From contig NZ_LT629971.1 of NCBI RefSeq assembly GCF_900108565.1, positions 4,588,001 to 4,652,000 on the forward strand: a stretch of DNA of 64,000 nt. Reading direction: 5' to 3'. The DNA is from Mycolicibacterium rutilum (GTDB taxonomy: Bacteria; Actinomycetota; Actinomycetes; Mycobacteriales; Mycobacteriaceae). The notes below the pieces were generated by a model. That model saw nothing but the letters and a program-made list of their open reading frames with translations, made no database searches and was not told the origin of the DNA. The translations under genes were made by a program, and so were the position numbers. Shown in pieces: positions 51,012 through 60,768 of the stretch (position 1 is its first letter; each line of letters begins with the position of its first letter).

Positions 51012-54000
51012 AGGTCGGGCATCCTCGACAGTTGGATCACGCCGCTCTTCATCGTGCGGGACACCAACATTCCGCGTCCGGGTGCCATCGGGGAGGCCTT
51101 GTAACCGCCGAACAGCGGCCCTTCCTCCTTGCCCCCGCTCATCACCAAGCCGTTGCACGACAGGTCCTTGAGCCGGCCGACGATGGGGTCGAGCATGGCG
51201 CGTCCCGCCCCGCCGCTGCGGCGGGTCACGATGACCCGTAACCCGATATCACGGGCCTGCGGCAGGTACTCCACCAGCGGACCGAGCGGGTGGCTGAGTG
51301 AGCCACCGGGGATCAGGTCGTAGTCGTCGATCATCACGAACAGGTCGGGTCCCGACCACCACGACCGCTCCTTGAGCTGCTGCTGGGTGATGTCATCGGG
51401 CGGCAGGCGTTCGCTCAACGCCCCCGCCAGCGCGGTCATCAGCTCGGTGCATGACTGCGGGGCGGTCGCGTAGCCGCCGAGATACTCGTCGGCGATCGCG
51501 CCGAGCATCGAGCGTCGGAAATCGACCAGGATGATCTTGGCCTCCGCGGGACTGGCGTTCTCCATCACGCCGGCGGCGATGTTGCGCAGCAACCCGGTCT
51601 TGCCGCATTCGGTGTCGGCGAACGCGACGAGGTGGGGCTGGGCGTCGAAATCGACGATGACCGGCGCGAGTTCTGATTCGTTGATCCCGATCGCGACGCG
51701 CGACTTGCTCAGCGCGCCGGCGGCACGGGCGGCAGTGACGACCGCATCGCGGTCGACGTTGTGCGGCAGCATCCGCACTCGCGGCGCTTCGCGTTCGCCG
51801 TAGTGCGCCCGCATCGCCTCCACCGCGCCCGCCACCCCGGCAGGCAGATCCTCCACCCCCGCGCTGGAGTCGAGCCGGGGCAGGCCGACCAGAATGTGCA
51901 GCCGCTCGGGGTTGATGCCGCGCCCGGGCCGGCCGATCGGCACCAGTTCGGCGGCCTTGCGGCCGACTTCGCTGTCGATCGGATCCCCGAGGCGCAGCTC
52001 GATGCGGGTGCCCAGCATGTCTTTGACGGCGGGCCGGATCTCCATCCACCGCGACGCCGAGATCGCCAGGTGCACACCGTAGGAGAGCCCTTGGATGGCC
52101 AGCGACTGCAGCACCGGGTCGAGGGATTCGAAGTCGCTCTTGATCGACGCCCAGCCGTCGACGACCAGCACCACGTCGCCGTACCGGTCCCGGCTCAGCG
52201 GATGGCTTGCCGCTTCGTCGGGCCTCAGGGCGGACAGTTCGGCCTTGCGCTGCCGGAAATCGCGGATCGACTCGATGCCCTGGTCGCGGAACAGCTCTTC
52301 TCGCGCCCGCAGCACACCGGCGACCTCGGCGACGGTGCGGCGGATCGCGTCGGCGTCCATTCGGCCCGCGACACCGCCGACGTGCGGCAGCTTCGCCAGA
52401 CCGGTGAGCGTGCCACCTCCGAAATCCAGGCAGTAGAACTGGATCTGCTCGGGGGTGTGCGTGGCCGCCGCCGACATGATCAGCGAGCGCAGCGCCGTCG
52501 ACTTGCCCGACTGCGGGCCGCCGACGACGGCCACGTTGCCCTGCGCACCGGACAGGTCCACCGTCAGCACGTCGCGGCGCTGGTCATACGGTCGGTCGAC
52601 GACACCGATGGGCATCCACAGCCGCCCGTTGAGGTTGACCGGCGATCGCCAGTCGGTGTCGGTGAGCAGATCGTTGACGGCCGGACTTTCGTCGAGGGGC
52701 GGTAGCCACACCTCGTGCGCAGGGCGCCCGTGCCCGCGCAGCCTGCCGACGGCCACGTCGAGCACGGTGGACTTGGCCGGCGCGGCCACGGTCAACGGTT
52801 CCCGGGTTACGGCTGGTTCGTCCGCGGGCGCGCGGTCCGGGGTCGGCGCGACGGGCGCGTCCTTCTTCACCGGTGTCGCGGTGAACAGCTTCGGCGCCAT
52901 CGCGCCCAGGTGGGCCGCACGTCCGGTCCGGATCGCCACTCGGGGCCGGGTGTACTCGCCGGACACATAGCTGGCGTTGAAGCGGATCGGTTCGGAGGCA
53001 TCACATTTCAGGAACGCCGAGCCCGGGACGCTCGGCAGGTGATATGCGTCCGGCACGCCGAGGACGCTGCGCGATTCGCCCGCCGAGAAGGTCTTCAGGC
53101 CGATTCGGTAGGACAGGTGCGAATCCAGGCCCCGCAGTTTGCCTTCTTCGAGCCGCTGCGAGGCCAGCAGCAGGTGCATGTGCAGGGACCGGCCCAGCCT
53201 GCCGATCATCACGAACAGCTCGGCGAAATCGGGCTTCTGCGCGAGTAGCTCGGAGAATTCGTCGACGATGACGAACAGGGCGGGCAGCGGTTCGAGGTCG
53301 GCGCCGTTGGCGCGCGCATGCTCGTATTCGCTGACCTTCGAGAAGTTGCCCGCCGACCGCAGCAGTTCCTGGCGGCGGTTCATCTCTCCGGCGAGCGCAT
53401 CCCGCATGCGGTCGACGAGGGTCAGTTCGTCTTCGAGGTTGGTGATGATCGCCGCCACGTGCGCCAACCCCTCGAATCCGAGAAAGGTAGCCCCGCCTTT
53501 GAAGTCGACCAGCACCAGGTTCAGCGCCTCCGGCGAGTGCGAGGTGACCAACGACAGCACCAGCGTGCGCAGAAACTCCGATTTGCCCGAGCCCGTCGCC
53601 CCGATGCACAGCCCGTGCGGACCCATTCCCCCTTCGGCAGCCTCTTTGATGTCGAGTTCGAGCGGTTGCCCGCCGGGGGTGATGCCGATGGGCACCCGGA
53701 GCCGCTCGCGCGGGGAACGCGGCCGCCAGACGGTCTCCGGGACGATCTCGGCGGCGTCGGGGATTTTCAGCAACGACATCAGCCCGGGGTCCACCGCGCG
53801 CGAATCGGGTTCGAGGCTGACGATGTGCGCCGCGTTCGCCGGCCGGAACTGGCCGATCCGCCGTGCGGTCGTCTCCGCCTCGGCAAGGGTGATGGCGTCG
53901 GGCGTGGCGAAACGTTCGACACCGACGGCGGTCCGCGCGGCAACGTGTTGCCCGTCGGCGTCCTCCTCCACGACGACCTGCAGCCCGCGCCTGACGGCGG

Positions 54001-55066
54001 CGCCGTCGCGCGGGCCGTTGAGGTCGAGCAGCGTCACGCTGTCCATGCCGGCGTCGGTGACGAGGCGCTCGTCTCCGGTGACGAAGCCGTCGTCGAGCAC
54101 CACCACCAGCTGTTTGAGACCCTGCGTCGGTTGGGCGTTGCGGCTGAATCGCCCCCGCTCGTTGAGTTCACCGGACAGCGTCGATTCCAGCAGTTCCAGC
54201 GTGGGGAACAGCAGCCGCATCGAGCCCATCCCGTCTCTGATCGCGGCGTGCTGCGCGTGCGGCAACCACTTCACCCAACTCCAGGTGTCGCCGTCGGGGT
54301 TGGCGGTCACGATGGCAACTTGAACATGGTCGGGACCGTGAAAGGTGCACAACTCCAACACCATCGAGCGCACCAGTTGCTGCGCCAGCTTGCGGTCACC
54401 TTCGAACGTGATGGTGGGAAACGCGCGCAGCGAGACCGCGGTCGGCAGTGCGTGTACCACCGAGTGCGTCTTGACGAACCGTCGTAGCGCCACGGTGGAC
54501 ACCGGCTCGAGGTCTTCGGGCGGGCCGGTCTCCGGCGCCATCAGCCGGGTGGCGAGCCGGTGTGTCCCGACGCCGACGCGCACGTGGCAGTAGTCGGCGT
54601 CGGTCGGTCGGCGTTCCCACATCCGGCGCGTTCCCACCACGTCGGCGAGCGCGCGCGGGTCGGGGTGGCTCCACTCCAGCGCGGTGCGTTGCTCCTCCCC
54701 GGTCGTATCCGCCTCGTCCCGGAGATTCGCTAAGTAGCTGAAGTAGTCTTTGCGCTCCTCGTTGAGTTCCGCCGCCGCCTTGCCGGTACGGGCGTTGCCG
54801 CCCATGAACATTCCGGCCATCGACATGATCATCATCATCGGGAAGATGAGGAACATCGGGTTCCGCGTGAGGTCACGGCCGCCGACGGTGACCATCAACG
54901 CGATCATGCCGACGACGGCGACGATCATCACGAACGGCATGAGCTTCATCGCCAGGTTGCCCGGGATCGCCCGGGGCACCTCGGGTGGCGGCGCCAGATT
55001 CACTTCGCCACCGGGCATCCGAGGAGGCACCACCCGCAGGCGGCGGACGAAACCCTTCGTGCTCAC
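51008..55066 (-). CDS. eccC: ESX motor ATPase EccC, unsplit, three FtsK/SpoIIIE modules
   Basis: 1352 residues from GTG 55066. Two N-terminal membrane helices (about 41-62 and 70-90) are followed by a stalk/DUF domain and three ATPase modules. Walker A1 is GATGSGKS (K495), A2 GGPQSGKST (K855) and A3 DTECGKT (K1156; degenerate first half). Module 1 has the Walker B-type LFVIVDEFSELL. EccC drives substrate recognition and export. A single chain resembles ESX-2, -3, -4 and -5 rather than ESX-1, in which EccC is split. Divergent from eccD copy 2, with a perfect palindrome between them. Confidence 0.95.
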   Translation of the reverse strand: MSTKGFVRRLRVVPPRMPGGEVNLAPPPEVPRAIPGNLAMKLMPFVMIVAVVGMIALMVTVGGRDLTRNPMFLIFPMMMIMSMAGMFMGGNARTGKAAAELNEERKDYFSYLANLRDEADTTGEEQRTALEWSHPDPRALADVVGTRRMWERRPTDADYCHVRVGVGTHRLATRLMAPETGPPEDLEPVSTVALRRFVKTHSVVHALPTAVSLRAFPTITFEGDRKLAQQLVRSMVLELCTFHGPDHVQVAIVTANPDGDTWSWVKWLPHAQHAAIRDGMGSMRLLFPTLELLESTLSGELNERGRFSRNAQPTQGLKQLVVVLDDGFVTGDERLVTDAGMDSVTLLDLNGPRDGAAVRRGLQVVVEEDADGQHVAARTAVGVERFATPDAITLAEAETTARRIGQFRPANAAHIVSLEPDSRAVDPGLMSLLKIPDAAEIVPETVWRPRSPRERLRVPIGITPGGQPLELDIKEAAEGGMGPHGLCIGATGSGKSEFLRTLVLSLVTSHSPEALNLVLVDFKGGATFLGFEGLAHVAAIITNLEDELTLVDRMRDALAGEMNRRQELLRSAGNFSKVSEYEHARANGADLEPLPALFVIVDEFSELLAQKPDFAELFVMIGRLGRSLHMHLLLASQRLEEGKLRGLDSHLSYRIGLKTFSAGESRSVLGVPDAYHLPSVPGSAFLKCDASEPIRFNASYVSGEYTRPRVAIRTGRAAHLGAMAPKLFTATPVKKDAPVAPTPDRAPADEPAVTREPLTVAAPAKSTVLDVAVGRLRGHGRPAHEVWLPPLDESPAVNDLLTDTDWRSPVNLNGRLWMPIGVVDRPYDQRRDVLTVDLSGAQGNVAVVGGPQSGKSTALRSLIMSAAATHTPEQIQFYCLDFGGGTLTGLAKLPHVGGVAGRMDADAIRRTVAEVAGVLRAREELFRDQGIESIRDFRQRKAELSALRPDEAASHPLSRDRYGDVVLVVDGWASIKSDFESLDPVLQSLAIQGLSYGVHLAISASRWMEIRPAVKDMLGTRIELRLGDPIDSEVGRKAAELVPIGRPGRGINPERLHILVGLPRLDSSAGVEDLPAGVAGAVEAMRAHYGEREAPRVRMLPHNVDRDAVVTAARAAGALSKSRVAIGINESELAPVIVDFDAQPHLVAFADTECGKTGLLRNIAAGVMENASPAEAKIILVDFRRSMLGAIADEYLGGYATAPQSCTELMTALAGALSERLPPDDITQQQLKERSWWSGPDLFVMIDDYDLIPGGSLSHPLGPLVEYLPQARDIGLRVIVTRRSGGAGRAMLDPIVGRLKDLSCNGLVMSGGKEEGPLFGGYKASPMAPGRGMLVSRTMKSGVIQLSRMPDL

Positions 55067-55097
55067 CCGTTTGCCTTCGACGTTTCGGAACCCGCAA

Positions 55098-55124
55098 GGG
55101 TCTATCGTCTGCGACGATAGACCC
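55098..55124. promoter_or_regulatory. Perfect 27-bp palindrome between divergent eccC and eccD-2
   Basis: GGGTCTATCGTC (55098-55109) and its exact complement (55113-55124) flank a 3-bp centre, TGC. It lies 32 bp from the eccC start and 24 bp from the eccD-2 start, so a dimeric regulator bound there could control both transcripts. It could alternatively act as a hairpin in either leader RNA. Confidence 0.6.
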
Positions 55125-55147
55125 AATTCGCAGGAGGCTGACCGCGT

Positions 55148-56632
55148 TTGACCTTACCGCCGCCATTATCGGACCTGGATCCCGATTCCGAATCCCAGCC
55201 CGAGCTGAGCAGGCTCACCCTCGCAGTCGGTGGCCTGAAACTCGACGTCGGGCTGCCGCCGGATGTGAGCATCGCCGAGTACATCGGCGACGTGATCGAC
55301 ATCGCCAACGAGCAGGCGGCGTTGCGAGATCCGCTCGACGGCGCGCTATTTGACGCCTCCGATAGTGACTGGACGCTCGCCCGGCTCGGCGGTGAACCGA
55401 TCGAACCGCACCGGTCACTCACCGAAGCGGGCGTCCACGACGGTGAGCTGCTGATCATCTGCCATGCCGGACAGCCGATCAGCCCCTTGCTCTTCGACGA
55501 CGTGGATACCGCCGAGCCGGTGAGCGATTCCGGTGTGGCGGGCTGGGTACGCCGCGAAGCGGCGGCGCTCACCGCGTTCGGCATCGGCCTGGCCGCGACC
55601 ACGACCGTCGCGGCGCTGCTGCCGCGCTGGGCACAGACTCCGGCCGTCCCGGTCGCCGCGCTCGGGGTCGGGGTACTGGGAATCGCGTTCGCCTGCCTGC
55701 TGTCCACCAGACCGCGCGGAGCCGGGCGATCGGCGTGGGTCACGGCGACCGTTCTGCCGCTGCTCTTCGGCGGCGCACTGTACGTCGTCCCCGGTGGTTT
55801 CGGGGCGACAGCGCTCCCAATGGCGTTTGCCCTGACGGCCTTGGGTTCGCTTGTCGTGCTGTTGATCTCGAACGCCGGCCGGGCGTTGCACACCGCAGTG
55901 GTTGCTATGTGTGCATTCGGCGGTCTGGCCTCGACCGCGCTGCTCCTCACCCAGCCACCGCTACGCACGGTGGGAGCGATCACGGCGACGGCGGCCGTGA
56001 TCGTGGTGTACCTGGCGCCGAGGGTGACGATCGCGTTGTCCAAGCTGCCGCTCCCCCGCGTGCCGACCGCCGGTGAGCCGCTCGACGACATCGAGACACA
56101 GGGTGGCACCACCGTCGAAGGCGTCGCTGCCGTGGGTAAGCAAATCATCCCGACCGAACAGAATCTGACCCGGCGGGTCCGTCGCGCCAACGAGTATCTG
56201 ACCGGCATCCTGGTCGCGGCCGCTCTGGCCGCCGCAACGGGCAGCTACCTCGCCGCTGATGGAAGCGACGGGTTTTTCTGGCAGGGAACGGCTTTCACGG
56301 TGGTGGTGGCAACCGCGTTGTGCCTGCGCGGCCGGCGACACCACGACCTGGTGCAGTCGGCGGTCCAGATCGGTGGCGGGCTGGCGGCCACAGTTGCCGT
56401 GATCGTCAAAACGGCTGTGCTCGTGGAAAACTGGCAAATCCGGTCGGTGGTCGTTCTCCTGGTGCTGATCGCGCTGATCGTGGCCTTCGGTCTGGTCGCG
56501 CCGGCACGCGAGTTCTCACCGGTGGCACGCCGCTGGGTCGAGATCATCGAGTACGTCGCCATCGGCCTGATGGTCCCGTTGTGCCTGTGGATCATCCGGG
56601 TGTACGCGTTTTTCCGCGAGTTGCAGATCTGA
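55148..56632 (+). CDS. eccD: ESX membrane channel protein EccD, copy 2
   Basis: 494 residues from TTG 55148, preceded by AGGAGG at 9 nt. An N-terminal ubiquitin-like domain (LTLAVGGLKLDVGLPPDVSIAEY to AGVHDGELLIICHAG, residues 22-107) is followed by about eleven membrane helices. A charged loop lies between helices 6 and 7 (KLPLPRVPTAGEPLDDIETQGG), and the ending is ARRWVEIIEYVAIG. It is the only plus-strand gene between eccC and eccB, whose stop is 2 bp away. EccD forms a dimer in the membrane; two different copies in one locus suggest a heterodimer. Confidence 0.92.
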   Translation: MTLPPPLSDLDPDSESQPELSRLTLAVGGLKLDVGLPPDVSIAEYIGDVIDIANEQAALRDPLDGALFDASDSDWTLARLGGEPIEPHRSLTEAGVHDGELLIICHAGQPISPLLFDDVDTAEPVSDSGVAGWVRREAAALTAFGIGLAATTTVAALLPRWAQTPAVPVAALGVGVLGIAFACLLSTRPRGAGRSAWVTATVLPLLFGGALYVVPGGFGATALPMAFALTALGSLVVLLISNAGRALHTAVVAMCAFGGLASTALLLTQPPLRTVGAITATAAVIVVYLAPRVTIALSKLPLPRVPTAGEPLDDIETQGGTTVEGVAAVGKQIIPTEQNLTRRVRRANEYLTGILVAAALAAATGSYLAADGSDGFFWQGTAFTVVVATALCLRGRRHHDLVQSAVQIGGGLAATVAVIVKTAVLVENWQIRSVVVLLVLIALIVAFGLVAPAREFSPVARRWVEIIEYVAIGLMVPLCLWIIRVYAFFRELQI

Positions 56633-56634
56633 CG

Positions 56635-58134
56635 TCAGTTGGGCAGTTGCACAGGTGCGCTGGCCGGGTCGGCGGCCAGGCCGTCGTGGGCGATGAGCGC
56701 GGCTTCCTGAGACAGTGCGGGACCCGCAGGCAGCAGCGACAGTACCGGCCACGGCGCACGCTGCGGTGCGTTCGGCGGTCCGTCGGGCAGCCGAACGCCG
56801 GTGACGCCGAGTGACTCTGCGGTGGGCAGATCCTTGATGTGGTACCGCAGTCCGGTATCCGAGATGTAGAACAGTTGCCCCGCCGACTGACTGTCGGGCA
56901 GCGTCCCGGTCGCCTGAACGTATTCGCCATGGCCGGGTGCCAGGTACACGACATCGACTGCGGGTCCGTTGCCGTCGGCGGAGGCCAGCCGCACCGGTTG
57001 TGCGTCGACCGGCACGGGAAGTCGGTGCCCGAGCAGCAGTCGCACGGTCGCATCGCCCGCGGTGTTGGAGCGCTGCCAGCCCATGCACACGACGCGATCG
57101 GTGTCCGCGCCGACGATGCGCGGCGGCACGGCGGGGTAATGCTCGACGGCGAGGTGGTGCACGATCGGCACCGCCGCGAGCGAGGCGGGCGCGATGTCTC
57201 GTGCGTCGCCGGCACTGTCCGGATTGCCGTAGCGGATGATGTCGGCGGTCGCCGATGAGACAGGTTGCAGACCGTCGCGCAGCACGACGAAGAGTTGCTC
57301 GCCGCGGGAGTCGACCGTCCGCACCATCGAACCGACGGGGTGCTGCGGCCCCATCGCCGCGCTCGGCCCCCCGACCCCGTCGATGGTCACCGCCGTGATG
57401 GGTTCGACCAACGGGAACGCGTTGAGCAGCCCAGGCGATACCGGGCGAGGTGTCGCGCCCTGGAGGTGAAGACCGTTGAGGACGGCGGGATTCGACATGT
57501 CCAGCGGTGCGCGGACGCCGTCGTAGATCAGGAAGGTTGTGCCCCCGGCCTCGGTGAGGACGGCCTCGTTCACCTCGGCGGCCCGCACATCGCCGTCGAG
57601 CACCGGATCGTTGGCCAGCACCGCGGTCTGCCGGGTGACGGTGCCGGTCACTTGGGTGACTCCCGGGGTCTGCAGGTTGTCGCACACCGTCCACGACGAC
57701 ATCGCGGTGTTGTCGGCACCGCGGATACTCGTCGGCGCTCCGACGATGCCGACCATCGCGCCGCGCGGCAGCGGGTTGAGGAATTTGTCGTCGACCTCTT
57801 TGGGATTTTCGTTCGCGCCGACGATCAATCGCGCGGAGGCGAGGTTCAGCACCGGATGCACCCGGTCACCGATCTTCACGAACACCGCACCGCTGGACTT
57901 GCTCAGCAAGATCTGCGCATCACCGACGCTCGGCGCCGGTTTGAAGAAGGCCAGCACCCCGCATGCGCCGGTGATGAGGACGGCGATCACCACACCGACG
58001 ATCAACGCCCTCATCTGACCCCGCATCGGATCGTGGATCATCCTCGAGTCACCACGGATCAGCGCGTGCTCGAGTCGCCGGATCAGAAATCGGTAGCCGT
58101 TGACCTGCGCCCGCGTGGTAACTTGCGCTGGCAT
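56635..58134 (-). CDS. eccB: ESX periplasmic/membrane core protein EccB
   Basis: 499 residues from ATG 58134. The family start RAQVNGYRFLIRRLEHALIRGD is followed by a membrane helix (ALIVGVVIAVLITGACGVLAFF). The periplasmic part has GAVFVKIGDRVHPVLNLASARLI, an EccB repeat-type WTVCDN segment and GVGGPSAAMGPQHP. EccB is the periplasmic part of the secretion complex, with a proposed ATPase activity in other systems. Convergent with eccD copy 2, divergent from eccE. Confidence 0.95.
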   Translation of the reverse strand: MPAQVTTRAQVNGYRFLIRRLEHALIRGDSRMIHDPMRGQMRALIVGVVIAVLITGACGVLAFFKPAPSVGDAQILLSKSSGAVFVKIGDRVHPVLNLASARLIVGANENPKEVDDKFLNPLPRGAMVGIVGAPTSIRGADNTAMSSWTVCDNLQTPGVTQVTGTVTRQTAVLANDPVLDGDVRAAEVNEAVLTEAGGTTFLIYDGVRAPLDMSNPAVLNGLHLQGATPRPVSPGLLNAFPLVEPITAVTIDGVGGPSAAMGPQHPVGSMVRTVDSRGEQLFVVLRDGLQPVSSATADIIRYGNPDSAGDARDIAPASLAAVPIVHHLAVEHYPAVPPRIVGADTDRVVCMGWQRSNTAGDATVRLLLGHRLPVPVDAQPVRLASADGNGPAVDVVYLAPGHGEYVQATGTLPDSQSAGQLFYISDTGLRYHIKDLPTAESLGVTGVRLPDGPPNAPQRAPWPVLSLLPAGPALSQEAALIAHDGLAADPASAPVQLPN

Positions 58135-58162
58135 ATGTAGGGTATAGCACGTCCTCCGAAAC

Positions 58163-59914
58163 GTGGTGCGCCACTTGGCCTTAACAGCGAACAGAATGCC
58201 GGCGACGCCTGGTGGCCGACGCCGCCCGTCAGAGGCCGTTCTGGCGACGTCCGATCCGGTGCCGCAGCTAAGGTCCGCCGTCGATATCCGCGTTCGTCGC
58301 TTCCTTCCCCTGGCCGATCTTGTCGCCCTGCAGGTTGTCGTTGCTGTCGGCGTGGTCATCGCGATGGCGCTGGATCGGCCCGGCTGGCAGGGAGCGGTCG
58401 CCGGACTCGTCGTCGGCGCGGCGTTCGTCGTCCCCGTCCGGGGCACCAATGCGGCCCGCTCGATCACGCTGCGCTGCGGCTATCTGCTGGACCGGCGGCG
58501 GAGGGCGCGCAGGCAGGAGTACCCAGAGCCGTTCGACATCACCGCATCGAACGGCGAACAGATCGGATTCCGCTGGGACGGCGCGACTTTGCTGTCGATG
58601 GTCCGCATCGACGCCGATCCGCAGGCGTTGACCGTGATGGAACCGCGGGTGACCGTCTCCGGGGAGATGGTCCCCGTCAGCGCCCTCGTCGAGTGCCTGC
58701 ACCAGTTCGACATCCGGCTGGATTGCATCGACATCGTCAGCCACGGCGCCCGCTCCTACGGACACACCGATATCGCGGCGGTCTACGACGCGGTGCTGGG
58801 GCCGTTGCCGGCCATCGCGCACCGCAGCGTGTGGATCGTCTTGCGCTTCGACCCGTCCCGGTGCCCCGATGCCGTTCGTCGGCGCGGTGGTGGCCGCGAA
58901 GGCATCCTCCGTACCGCCACCACCGCCACGCGGCGCGTCGCCAACCGGCTGGTCGAGGCGGGGCTGCGGCCGCAGATCCTGACCGCGAGCGGAATAGCGG
59001 CCGCCGCCAACCAGCTCGGTGACGGCGTCAATCTCTCCACCGTGCAGGAGACCTGGGAGGCATGCCGCGACGGGCAGTTCCAACTGTGCACCTTCGCGGT
59101 CGAGCCGGCGCTGCTGACCACCGAGGGACTCGGGCTGCTGTGGACCGTGCCCAGTTACTCCACCACACTCTGTCTGTCCCTGCGTGAACACGACACCGAC
59201 GGACTCACCCGGGTGCGGGGGTTGGCCCGTTTCGACGGCGGCATGACCGTTCCTGCGGAGCTGCCCGGACTGATACCGCTTCGCGGACTCCAGTTGTCGG
59301 CGTTGGCGAGCACACTGCCCGTCCCGCCGCCGGCCCGGGCGATCGGGCACTGGGGCTACGGCCGGCGAGACGCCGAACTGCGCGGTCTGACGGTGCCGGC
59401 ATCAGGCTGTGGACAGGTGATCGGCGCAGACGAACTGGGTCGTGCCGTCGCTCTACCGGTGTTCGGCCCGCAGATCCGGAGGGTGCAGATCTGCGGGACC
59501 CTGCACCTCACCCAGCAGGTGGTGCTGCGCGCACTGGCGCTGGGCGCGCGGGTGCTGGTGCACAGCCGCCGACCCCAGCGGTGGCGGGACATGGTCGACG
59601 TGGTGGCGCGCCAGGACCTCCTGTGGGTCACCGATTTCAATCGGCGTGCGTTGCAGGCCGGATCCGACCGCAATTACACCGTCGAGGTTTTCGACGGTGT
59701 GACCGAGCAGTCGGTGCGGGCGGGGGTGACCAGCATCGTGGTGGCGCCGCCGGGCACGCCGGTGTCGCCGGATGCCGAGGTTGTGCTCGAGCTGGTCTCG
59801 GTGGAACACGACACCGTCAAGGTGAGCACCAGCTCCGGCGTCGCGCTGGTGACGATGGTCGCCACTGACGAAGAACTGCGCTATATCAAGGCATCCGCCG
59901 ACGGCATCGACTGA
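58163..59914 (+). CDS. eccE: ESX membrane complex component EccE
   Basis: About 583 residues. Two close membrane helices near the N-terminus (LVALQVVVAVGVVIAMAL and GAVAGLVVGAAFVVPVRG) are followed by a large cytosolic domain starting DRRRRARRQ and ending TKVSTSSGVALV-like. The EccE signature region is the CIDIVSHGARSYGHTDIAAVYD stretch. EccE flanks EccB/C/D at the rim of the complex. The start is either GTG 58163, 28 bp from eccB, or ATG 58196. A TATAGC-type -10 just upstream fits a leaderless GTG start. Confidence 0.85.
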   Translation: MVRHLALTANRMPATPGGRRRPSEAVLATSDPVPQLRSAVDIRVRRFLPLADLVALQVVVAVGVVIAMALDRPGWQGAVAGLVVGAAFVVPVRGTNAARSITLRCGYLLDRRRRARRQEYPEPFDITASNGEQIGFRWDGATLLSMVRIDADPQALTVMEPRVTVSGEMVPVSALVECLHQFDIRLDCIDIVSHGARSYGHTDIAAVYDAVLGPLPAIAHRSVWIVLRFDPSRCPDAVRRRGGGREGILRTATTATRRVANRLVEAGLRPQILTASGIAAAANQLGDGVNLSTVQETWEACRDGQFQLCTFAVEPALLTTEGLGLLWTVPSYSTTLCLSLREHDTDGLTRVRGLARFDGGMTVPAELPGLIPLRGLQLSALASTLPVPPPARAIGHWGYGRRDAELRGLTVPASGCGQVIGADELGRAVALPVFGPQIRRVQICGTLHLTQQVVLRALALGARVLVHSRRPQRWRDMVDVVARQDLLWVTDFNRRALQAGSDRNYTVEVFDGVTEQSVRAGVTSIVVAPPGTPVSPDAEVVLELVSVEHDTVKVSTSSGVALVTMVATDEELRYIKASADGID

Positions 59915-59925
59915 GAGGAGTGATC

Positions 59926-60654
59926 GTGGTCTACTCGCCTGACAACTACCCGCGGTCCGCCCAGCAGGGTTCTGAGACCGGCCGCGTACGAACACTTCTC
60001 GTCGCTGTGGCAGCACTGGGAGCGCTCACCTACGGCGTCGGTTACGCCGATCCGGGTGAGGCGGCCCTGTGGTCGGTCCGATTCGCCGCGGCGGCTGGAC
60101 TGGTCGCCGGACTCGGTCTGCTGACGAAGGTCGATCGCGTCCCACTGGTGGCCGCGGTCCTGGCCGTGCTGGCCTTCCTCGAGGCGTTATGGACCGTCGT
60201 CGGCGGAGCGGCGCCGGGGTGGGCGCCGCCGGTGATCGCGGCGCTCACTGCGCTGCAGGGCATCGCCGCGGCGGCCGCGCTACTCGCCGAGGGCAAGAGC
60301 GGACAGGCAGCGCCTGCAGGTTATGAGGCCTACGTCGACTACTACAACCAGGCGGTCCGCAACTACTACGACCAGCACGCGCAGGCCACCGCTGAGCAGA
60401 CGCCGCGCGGCGGTTACGGCCAAGCGCGCGGCGCCGCACAGGCGTCTGCCCACGATCAGCGCGCGCAACGACCCTCGCAGTACGCCGACTACACCGAACT
60501 GGGCTATGCGGCGCCACCTACAGCACCTGCCCAGACCGGGAGTTCGACGGCCGAGCACACTGCGGGCCTGCCCAATGTCGGGCAGGCGCCCGGATCCGCC
60601 GAGCGGTACCGGTACCCCCACGGCGAGTCCGCGCCGCCTTCCCCACCGGCCTAG
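59926..60654 (+). CDS. DUF5336 membrane protein
   Basis: 242 residues from GTG 59926, which follows GAGGAG at 5 bp. Four hydrophobic helices (about residues 22-125) are followed by a polar C-terminus rich in Tyr, Gln, Ala and Pro (AYVDYYNQAVRNYYDQHAQ, then SPPA at the end). DUF5336 includes the mycobacterial 34-kDa antigen group. It is 11 bp after eccE, so co-transcribed; a DUF5336 protein in an ESX locus may be a membrane accessory of the complex. Function unknown. Confidence 0.75.
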   Translation: MVYSPDNYPRSAQQGSETGRVRTLLVAVAALGALTYGVGYADPGEAALWSVRFAAAAGLVAGLGLLTKVDRVPLVAAVLAVLAFLEALWTVVGGAAPGWAPPVIAALTALQGIAAAAALLAEGKSGQAAPAGYEAYVDYYNQAVRNYYDQHAQATAEQTPRGGYGQARGAAQASAHDQRAQRPSQYADYTELGYAAPPTAPAQTGSSTAEHTAGLPNVGQAPGSAERYRYPHGESAPPSPPA

Positions 60655-60711
60655 CCGGTCGCCACGCACCGGTGATCCCCGACACAATGAATCGTCCGTG
60701 TGAACGCCGGC

Positions 60712-60753
60712 CCGTGTGGGCTCGTTGTACCCAACAACGAGATGCCTACACGG
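60712..60753 (+). terminator. Nested hairpin after the eccE operon
   Basis: An inner 8-bp stem, CTCGTTGT (60721-60728) with ACAACGAG (60734-60741) around ACCCA, is nested in an outer stem CCGTGT (60712-60717) / ACACGG (60748-60753). No U-tract, as usual in mycobacteria. It could end the eccE transcript or regulate the small gene 15 bp downstream. Confidence 0.45.
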
Positions 60754-60768
60754 ACAGGACGGTTCGCC

